34,944 bases of DNA. It comes from Candidatus Nomurabacteria bacterium (GTDB lineage Bacteria > Patescibacteriota > Saccharimonadia > Saccharimonadales > Saccharimonadaceae). Location: assembly GCA_031266275.1 (NCBI GenBank), contig JAISBI010000010.1, positions 1 to 34,944 on the forward strand, in the 5' to 3' direction. Shown here piece after piece: positions 32,501 to 34,944 of this stretch (position 1 is the first letter of the stretch; the number at the start of each line of letters is the position of its first letter). Below the pieces are notes generated by a model. The model was not told the DNA's origin. It did no database searches and worked only from the letters and a program-made list of their open reading frames with translations. The position numbers and the translations under genes are program-made.

Positions 32501-33851
32501 AATAAACTAGCGACGCGTGATAAACACCGCTCGGCATGCTGTCGTTAACGTTGACCGCGACATAGACCGTCGTGACGTCGCCCGACACAATAGTACTATA
32601 ATGTTTTATTTGCATTTGGCCGTCAGACGACTCGATGCCGGCATATCGACCGGTCGTGGCCGTGTCGGTCCCGACGCTGTAGTCACTGTCGAAGCCGTTG
32701 GCAATGGTGGTGTCACCAGACTTTAGCGCGAAGCCCCAAGAATTAGCATCCAGCACAGACGGGAAAGTCATCGTGCCGATAGTGCGATTTATATCATTGC
32801 CAGATTCGGCTTCAATCCATAAATTATAACCGCTAGTAGCGCCAGAGTTGACCGTTACTTGTGAAGCGGTCGTCGATTGCTTAGTACTAGCCTCGCCTTT
32901 ACGTACATTGACCGTGATGTTTTGTTGAGCTAGCGAGATGCTCAATTCATTGCTGGCAGCGTACGACGGTGGAAAAACCGTATGAATGATACCGGCTGCC
33001 ACCAACGGCACCAAAATAGCCGGCGTGATTTGAAAGGCCACGCGGCGCAGTTTGTGCTTTTTGATGACTTTATCCACGTCGAGAATTTCAGTGTGCTTAT
33101 TGTCCAAATCACGCTTGATACGCTCTTCGGCTAATTTATTAACATCGAGAATTTCCGTCCTATCATCACCTTCGTGTTTCTTGAACATAGCGAAATCGAA
33201 ATTCTTGCCATGTTTCTGGTACTTATCGTTACTTTTAATAATCGCTCGGCGCAAGCCGTGATTTTTGATGCGACGGCGGATCAACCAAATGAAAATGCAA
33301 ATTAGCAAAAGCCCGACCAAGCCGATTGACAACAAAGCATAAATGGGCACTGATCGCCCGATAAAATCAACTTTATGAGTGAAAAATTCTAAAATGCCGG
33401 TGTTCGGCGTCAGTGGTGTTGGTGCTGGCGTCGGCTTGGCGACGACTCGGAATTTCCATATCTCTTCATGGCCACTAGTTTGGCCGGTGAATTTCATGAT
33501 ATATTCTCCAGGAGGAGCATCACCCGGTATCTTCCAATAAAAATCAATACAGCCAGCATCATCGGCCTTGATCATAGTATCAACGCCAAATTCGGTTTGT
33601 GTGACTCGGACATCTTCATCGTTGTCAAAATTACAATAATAAAGATGTACCTCTTCGTCATCTTCGACAGTTTTCGGATTCAAATCACCATCGGCATCGA
33701 GGACGTTGACTGTGATATTTTGCGTTTCGCTTTCAGTAGCAGCTGAAACCGGCAAAGAAATAGCGGTGTTTGAAACCGCTAAAAGCCCGACGGCCAACAG
33801 TGGTACTATTACTATTTTTTTTAGCATATCTCTTACATCATATTTCTTCAT
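20589..33851 (-). CDS. Giant IPT/TIG-repeat surface protein, DGR target with C-terminal lectin-like variable domain
   Basis: 4420 residues. Layout: signal peptide (1-38, ending SAA); a small Ig-like domain; TPNTG at 148-152 followed by a membrane helix (168-191) and RRRIK; a basic linker with two TEILDV motifs (232-259); a second membrane segment (273-293); then the outside part. About 31 IPT/TIG-like modules of roughly 85-110 residues run from 460 to 3810 (pattern APTITSVSP-YG-GG-VTITGTNF), broken by a Gly/Asp-rich segment (about 650-950). The C-terminal 600 residues match the formylglycine-enzyme/C-type-lectin fold (NVYGIYDLAGGAWEYT, PWFIRGG, FRVVL). Residues 4358-4418 are the VR. AGAGGA precedes the ATG by about 13 nt, inside the end of the upstream gene 6 nt away. 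It is probably a long adhesin for host attachment whose tip is diversified. Confidence 0.95.
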   Translation of the reverse strand: MKKYDVRDMLKKIVIVPLLAVGLLAVSNTAISLPVSAATESETQNITVNVLDADGDLNPKTVEDDEEVHLYYCNFDNDEDVRVTQTEFGVDTMIKADDAGCIDFYWKIPGDAPPGEYIMKFTGQTSGHEEIWKFRVVAKPTPAPTPLTPNTGILEFFTHKVDFIGRSVPIYALLSIGLVGLLLICIFIWLIRRRIKNHGLRRAIIKSNDKYQKHGKNFDFAMFKKHEGDDRTEILDVNKLAEERIKRDLDNKHTEILDVDKVIKKHKLRRVAFQITPAILVPLVAAGIIHTVFPPSYAASNELSISLAQQNITVNVRKGEASTKQSTTASQVTVNSGATSGYNLWIEAESGNDINRTIGTMTFPSVLDANSWGFALKSGDTTIANGFDSDYSVGTDTATTGRYAGIESSDGQMQIKHYSTIVSGDVTTVYVAVNVNDSMPSGVYHASLVYYAENDTFPTVGAITPNVGPTAGGNIVTITGANLTSDTDVAIGGVACGSMNFISDTELECTAPANPAGDNSSVDVMIHNDSGTTVISNGYTYLVTPTLTSVSPPTVNADGQAHFVTIHGTNFDIIGSPNTTRVTIGAGSPGTDPVCEYGSSFPGTSIVKDSETSNAYTIVCQITTTQGDLGAKQVIVTTSGGQTSSKNIIYVDFKDIEGDIEEDDGVIKCVDEDGCKIIFDNGTEVDVPKDGTIETDPNGDVIITPKPGDNAKVSFPCENGYIIAPKVIVKADGTLEFPNGGTMTVTRTDNDVTTVVGTVNLPNETIIAAQTIPTNCSISTDSQGQGLDFVTPDGTISTDTVMDIDDDGSSVTLPDGGTLTNGDNEITIGPGGNVQIEDDGSFTLPDGGTVGPIEIEDGSNIKFNDDGTVTIKDGCVTSADGTQYCPASGGSVTISPSLPLPNGGGEITFGDAGGASSGTVIFPNGEDMYMPIGGGTIDVDQDLNPNLPALVYTSITPNVGVAGTTVAITGSGFIDDNGNVLVTSVTIGGATTGCDLGSITATSLSCTTPTGLAAGAQMVVVNTYVDSEDSGSDNAKKFTYQDALKSADVTLSPNYGPAIGGNSVVANGTGASFTNGSTHASIVTSVVFNNVTIPVGTSGTSPYYAITASAGVPDLPTTPNDQITIYNVPAGTGMQNVVITTSTGSATKSYQYIDSPTISSVARTDGGNSGYLKVSDGSTVVTVAGSGFVGTALGGTTVLVGGNTCTVDYATNFSDVSLQCSIGTHEAGLVDATVQTVNNIGAVPVSGSAFLGSAIEYLAAPTFTSISANYGTMLGGNQATITGTGFCDAAGTSVISAAINGHAASISIPVDCGAGTVGVTVPAYATSEANPANVVLSSPGGDSGSGGNASYSYVDDPTITSLSPSHGKTGDQVEINGANFMFNSSSIVTKITIDGTDYTTGYVVENGKVTVTNMPSGSGTVAISVTTSIGTSASAYFTYLPAPTVTSVETANDNYIKVSDSSTQLTIIGTNFVEEASGYGGNVVKLSSNSSDFSLATNCSIANASADVTTTSITCTVQQSLAAGTYYVQVTNAGGGSNTDTIVESLVAPGTLSLNPSSVRYNDATIFITLTDAANSLQDSVGNNVVKEFKVNNAENTTFDVTSAGTLTFTVPTDLSITTDINVTVSLETYGGGPSTTDLTYIAPPVINLNGLSAIAGKAGDILTVTGSNFNNISDAALGYPINEPSGPPSTGVPAYVANATLVFVEKEDFDPITSPNGTYTVDSDTQIRIKMPTVDNIGIFLNEPYHIIFVRTKNSVATMATSIQEFTYADAPVLNPVTRNYHQVNTADEVTVSGSNLNGATVIINSLNATDVSVTGGGTNLSFKLPLGLTAGDYDIVVNAYGGQVSTTNTPVIVVDPPTITDVSPIAGSVGSGTVITITGSNFVPNWTTVTIGTGECINPTVVDSATVTCNAPTSILAAGEQTVRVETLGGTNNYYAVTQPGGGFYYIDDPTISTISPISGPSAGGQTVTITGTNFTRLDTHVSIITSVTFGGTAATVTGVTDTTITVTTPSHTAGLVNVSVSTIADTITKPNGYTYLAPPTITSISPTSGSIYGNTHVEIAGTNFDTTGSTVVKIDDATLTCSTITATSAACVTGAHAKAAGVPVTLSTSAGNASGTVTFDFVDTAGTWSISPNEGPLTGGTTVTLTGNIGASAGNTTVTIDGISATGVTVNSANEVVFTTPANTTVGWKEVIVTTPAGSYPESSTSGFYYVDTGSINPVEIDASTAAYGPLTGGNVITIDGTGFDATAEITDAYNLQIDGNSCVISGVTTTQITCTVPAGNSVGVKNVTLAVAGVSITTLTGAYTYLPAPTITTINENYDKTAGGKKVTVTGTNFQTAAFGGTTILLGGNACVVDYANGFSATTLDCTVPASSASAITTVGLEIQTAGGSATKNDAFTYVPTPTVTGAERVTRNGGTDYIKTSESNVPMIIKGTNFAAASIGDTTVSIGGSACSGALVTDNTTITCNAPQLPAGAQSVVATNISGSSTVNGTAEYLAAPGTISFDGSGSYSISASSSGLYLTLYEGNAVLKNSSGSSVVSQLKVGDDLISTGDMTVLTDEAGEGRLYFLVPELSAGSYTVSLSTYGGGPVTTTLNYVDAPTVTKVGQSSNINVPYGKAGDTFTVQGSNFFFGGSSIVSKVEVGGVEVSSANYTVTATDSITVTLPAAVDGQQLVKVYTTKDSLVSDSGDTSTLGTSAVWYAPAPTVTAMNGQTNGANITYSSASGVNITGASLTGTNFKVNSVDIVKGVKVDGSINATAWTTATDGSITGITIPVGSGLAAGSHTVAVETYGGTSGTFTFYTIDVPTITEVSPTYGAPTGQTLITVTGTNFKNAAGTFVVSSVVLDSGGTAANCTSPAVTTDDSGNHRLTCTTTGHDAGAVKISVTNPAGTGTSNNAIYTYASTTVTSLTKNYGKTGDTVVITGAHFDGTTGADAVKFGTVNATSYTVNSDTQITATVPTGTGTVHVTVTNYGTSTTNTNTRYTYLAAPTIDSVSPNYIKSSDATTQLTINGANFVTGSTYGDNEVKISSNSSDFSAALNCSLPTDTSSTIITCTAPNLTTAGVYYIQVTNAGGTSNVDKTVESLSAPVYSSISPTYGITTGSSVTITASNLRNVGGSSVVSAVTIGGAACTSINVTSGTQLTCNAPASTAGSKDVVITTYGGQTTGTNAYTYVAAPTVTQAYKSDETSVTYGKAGTSFEIIGTGFKVGATNLVKGITIGDVDLPVDTYSVTSDTVISVVLPPQSNLSNPVKNIIVTTTINSTDYSSTSTATVGTDAVLYIPAPTISSIVTSRSNNNIYLKAYTSYSDEEQTVTITGENLDVTGGTTITIAGQACTSPTIVPTNIICTAPNLENTVGLQDVIVTTVGGSASTKADYLYAPDNLVVNVSGLPVTSMTIAGGPISLTGDNLQDHAATPNWVITQVMFDSTTLCNNATPDPNCNSNGVALPSSTPGNHTVTIHTPVGSASVQILYTYPATVTKTCQSTGACPESPETDRQAYGKAGDSFEITGTNFEYCDSTCTSYVTGVTVGGTAVGTYTITGPTKISIVLPSGPAAGLQNVTVTTDVPGTGSSTTVSSGALGTDAVYYVDTVTQAPTITDMKLNDVSTTIFGSAHATSDVSVTGANYCVGSTGIIKSVTIRTADKPDVSVDSYALSGDCNSITGIVIPANDGSDNFPAGDHTLVVTTYGGEATIDFITVSAPAVISINPPSAPITGDSDAGAADIAGDNFMTYSSTDLVHQVIFDPCANYGYADPADSSCNSGQTPVETASHSSNSILTLSSDIPAHTDTGSVRIAITSITGDIAVSGTDIFIYEAAMAPCKNAGTNDSLDPTDDSTCAIDIDANMIPVVYDTDANSWRQLDFSNDDTDQHDGSWYDYQQQKWANTVTLYDDWSKVPYDDAYSMCEYMLAYQSGLYVSITETGNWAYNSGLTECATDPANNLAKFNVSGQTAATPTEFVTFVENNGNHDDGTPSMPMEDLAVAHWVYVPRYAYNVQRRDAVDQPSCYEGTTSGTGNARTCSDSTQVRYDIAFETTEMPTNSPQPTCSTSTNFQKYADCVSDVKPSGDGASDHDNSSWATHPAFTYDGKELNGLWMGKFETGTDFYCVGNTVTSPVSCGQNVQPTNIFIKPNKAPITYKYIGAQFTIAKNMSPNAALVAGGNAVTNTDGINTNTMNLSNDALTRQAKNSDWGAATVLSASGYGVYGNNNVMSGWDKNQRKVYNNGYYNNGASSNSNTNYRYTTGCGPISSKSDTYEATCNTYETTTGQEASTTGNVYGIYDLAGGAWEYTQANRGGISSTTYMATMSQPANFNRYDVPPFGAQATWSSSTTEYYYNFDNCLFETCGGHSLHEMRTRQAVSSYTQSWGSDALSSFVYSSDPWFIRGGYSDYGSYAGLWHSNGDSGNSNYNFGFRVVLGKF
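20597..20778 (-). repeat. DGR variable repeat (VR)
   Basis: 182 nt at the very end of the giant gene, ending 5 nt before the stop codon begins. It matches TR over its length except at 16 TR adenines and one extra codon (CTC at about 20736-20738) after the second template AAC. Changed residues include Tyr, Asp, His, Gly, Ser and Ala, the set expected from AAC randomisation and typical of ligand-binding surfaces on DGR lectin folds. It lies in inverted orientation to TR, 1.9 kb away. Confidence 0.96.
23710..29530 (-). repeat. Higher-order repeats of four IPT/TIG modules within the giant gene
   Basis: Three blocks of about 1.2 kb (roughly 28285-29530, 25435-26640 and 23710-24885) each have the same order of module subtypes. 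First comes a module with YIKVSD, YIKTSE or YIKSSD, then an APGT-type one (YGGGP endings in two of the three), then a GKAGD/GKAGT one, then a fourth. Shared strings include SSNSSDFS (first and third block), APGT with SL(E/S)TYGGGP (first and second), and GTSAV/GTDAV before the fourth. This points to segmental duplication. Boundaries are approximate. Confidence 0.6.
31000..31900 (-). other. Gly/Asp-rich segment interrupting the IPT/TIG array
   Basis: About 300 residues (roughly 650-950) with repeated short LPDGGT, FPNGGT and PNGG turns, interspersed with DDDGS and DGT, and a few Cys (KCVDEDGCK, FPCENG). It is unlike the modules on either side and resembles short beta-solenoid or calcium-binding type repeats by composition only. 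Confidence 0.55.
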
Positions 33852-33857
33852 TGCCTT

Positions 33858-34298
33858 TTATTCCTCTGTCGTCGGTGCCTTCACCATGTTTATGAAATAG
33901 CTTTTTATTTTATCATTTTGAATGGTGAACTGTGCGCCGAAATCTTGGCTGTCGCAATCAATTATGCCATCAATTACAGTAATATCATCATATTTGAGGG
34001 AATCTGTTTTGGAGAAACTGCAATTATCAAAATTCGCTTCGCCAAAATGAGCCGAGAAATTTTCGTAGCTATTAGCCAACTTCAACTCGTCACTAAACAT
34101 TTCGTCGTAAACTTGGCTGTAATTTTTATCATTTAGACCATTGACGAAATTTTCTATTTGCTGCGAATCAGTTTTACGGCAAGTCACCACCACGATGGCA
34201 ATTATAATTACTATAACGAGCGCAATAATCAGCGCCACAATAGCAGTGTTTTTCGGATCAGCTTTGCGAACCGTTTCTCTGGATTTTTCCTTTGTCAT
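33858..34298 (-). CDS. Single-pass membrane protein co-transcribed with the giant adhesin
   Basis: 146 residues: a charged cytoplasmic N-terminus (MTKEKSRETVRKADPKN), one membrane helix at about 18-39, and an outside domain of about 100 residues with acidic and aromatic residues and two late cysteines (102, 124) that could pair. The C-terminal part (QIENFVNGLNDKNYSQVYDE, then a strand-rich end) resembles the small NTF2/DUF4878-like domains of lipoproteins and anchors, but this is a guess from shape. The Shine-Dalgarno AAGGAGGG is excellent. It ends 6 nt before the giant gene and shares its promoter, so a role in export, folding or anchoring of the adhesin is plausible. Confidence 0.8.
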   Translation of the reverse strand: MTKEKSRETVRKADPKNTAIVALIIALVIVIIIAIVVVTCRKTDSQQIENFVNGLNDKNYSQVYDEMFSDELKLANSYENFSAHFGEANFDNCSFSKTDSLKYDDITVIDGIIDCDSQDFGAQFTIQNDKIKSYFINMVKAPTTEE

Positions 34299-34327
34299 AT
34301 CCCTCCTTTTACATAACAGTTGTGTTT

Positions 34328-34355
34328 ATTATAGCACGATTTTTTCAGAAAACAA
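34328..34355 (-). promoter_or_regulatory. Promoter of the adhesin operon
   Basis: Minus strand: -35 TTGTTT (34350-34355), 16-nt spacer, -10 TATAAT (34328-34333) preceded by TGC. The leader is about 23 nt and carries AAGGAGGG, so this operon head is not leaderless. Confidence 0.65.
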
Positions 34356-34745
34356 GCTTTTTCTTTGATTATTTGCCGACCCAAACTTCGTTATCACGCC
34401 GTAACAATTGGAAAGCCGCCGTAAGTCATATAGACTGTCAACTAGTCTTTCAAACTCTGTGACGTTCTGGATTTCGTCGAAAAAAACATAATTTTTGGCT
34501 TTTGGATCAGCTAACCGCATCACATAGTCGTGTAAAACATGACGTTCGAGCAGCGACTCATTTTCCATTTCTTCCAGGTTGAGCGTAATAATATTGGTCT
34601 TTTTAACTCCACTGTCACGTAGCTCCCGCTGAAATTGTCGAAGCAGAGTAGATTTACCGCTACGGCGAATGCCAGTGATTACCTTGATGACGTTTTGGTC
34701 ACGCAAGCTGTGCAGTTGACGCAAATATTGTTCTCGTTTTACCAT
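34329..34745 (-). pseudogene. Decayed AAA_14/DUF4143-type ATPase
   Basis: The first 100 residues are a normal AAA_14 N-terminus: VITGIRRSGKSTLLRQF (Walker A), LNLEEMENESL, and VFFDEIQNVTEFERLVDSLY (Walker B and following). Family members run to about 400 residues, but this frame ends after 138. Soon after VDSLY another frame reads YMTYGGFPIVTA (about 34395-34432) and then two stops. YMTYGGFP belongs much later in these proteins, so a large internal deletion has joined distant parts out of frame. These ATPases are often patchily distributed and prone to loss. The promoter of the adhesin operon lies in its degraded tail. Confidence 0.8.
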
Positions 34746-34823
34746 ATCACTAATATCAAAACCTTGATTATAGCTCTTTCTGTATCACGCCATTGCCAAC
34801 TCGACCCGGCTGGTTTATTATGT

Positions 34824-34944
34824 TTAGACGTTTAGGACACAGCGGACGGATTGACCGAATGTCGCGTCTGCGGACGCTTGCGTTGCTGAAGATGAAGTAG
34901 TGGCTTGGACTGCGTAACTGTAATTGCCAGTGCTTCCTGAAGAA
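34824..34944 (-). CDS. C-terminus of another FISUMP-type surface protein (truncated by window)
   Basis: 40 codons up to a TAA, open at the window edge. The sequence SSGSTGNYSYAVQATTSSSA continues to a FGQSVRCVLNV ending. The S-V-R-C-V ending parallels YYGLAVRCLVS of the FISUMP-type gene at 2675 and fits the same fold's last strand. Its start, length and switching elements lie outside the window. It is unrelated to TR by eye, so it is not a second DGR target on present evidence. Confidence 0.6.
   Translation of the reverse strand, partial: SSGSTGNYSYAVQATTSSSATQASADATFGQSVRCVLNV

Noticed and set aside
20589-33851. Plus-strand frames of 60-205 codons within the giant gene
   Set aside because: All are antisense to a continuous 4420-codon frame with clear repeats and lack promoters and ribosome sites.
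1-34944. tRNA, rRNA or CRISPR arrays
   Set aside because: I read the gene gaps for T-loop-like sequence and for regular repeat-spacer patterns and saw none; a covariance search was not possible.

Overview
The window looks like a piece of a candidate-phyla-radiation bacterium, most likely Saccharibacteria (TM7). This rests on the gene families and their order (gatC-gatA-small ORF-gatB, a PilB-like ATPase, FISUMP-type surface proteins, a secreted DUF1524-type HNH nuclease, an enormous IPT/TIG adhesin) and on very tight packing with many 4-nt ATGA overlaps. TGA is used as a stop codon (uvrB, gatB-galU operon genes), which argues against the Gracilibacteria/SR1 code. The assignment is from family knowledge, not a search.

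Left part (1-17.4 kb), mostly housekeeping. A type IV pilus/secretion ATPase and a following truncated gene (minus strand); a YtxH/DUF948-like envelope pair; a FISUMP-type surface protein whose start codon is separated from its reading frame by an 11-G homopolymer, so it appears phase-variable and OFF in this sequence; the operon gatC-gatA-HEPN-like ORF-gatB-galU-like; uvrB; a divergent two-gene unit ending in mscL; recA; glyS with a DUF3137-like membrane protein; a membrane-anchored HNH nuclease; aspS.

Middle part (17.4-20.6 kb), accessory. An AT-rich stretch holds an NYN-domain gene, small ORFs and a remnant of a second NYN gene. It abuts a complete diversity-generating retroelement (DGR): an extended -10 promoter, a template repeat (TR, 18519-18697), a structured spacer with a terminator-like hairpin, avd, and a reverse transcriptase with the DGR-type IGNYTSQ and YMDD motifs. 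A cluster of palindromic repeats and a strong terminator close the cassette.

Right part (20.6-34.9 kb). The DGR target is a 4420-residue surface protein on the opposite strand. It has an N-terminal membrane-anchor region, about 31 IPT/TIG-like modules, a Gly/Asp-rich segment, and a C-terminal formylglycine-enzyme/C-type-lectin-like domain whose last 60 residues are the variable repeat (VR, 20597-20778). TR and VR align over 179 nt with 16 substitutions, every one at a template adenine, plus one extra codon in VR. The giant gene is co-transcribed with a small membrane protein. Beyond it lie a decayed AAA_14-type ATPase and the C-terminus of another FISUMP-like protein cut by the window edge.

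Together the right half is a surface-variation locus with two separate devices within 35 kb: retroelement-driven hypermutation of the tip of a giant adhesin, and a poly-G switch in another surface protein. Across the window most operon heads carry an extended -10 (TGnTATnnT) 6-10 nt before the ATG with no Shine-Dalgarno, while operon-internal genes have a good Shine-Dalgarno, so leaderless mRNAs appear to be the rule for first genes.
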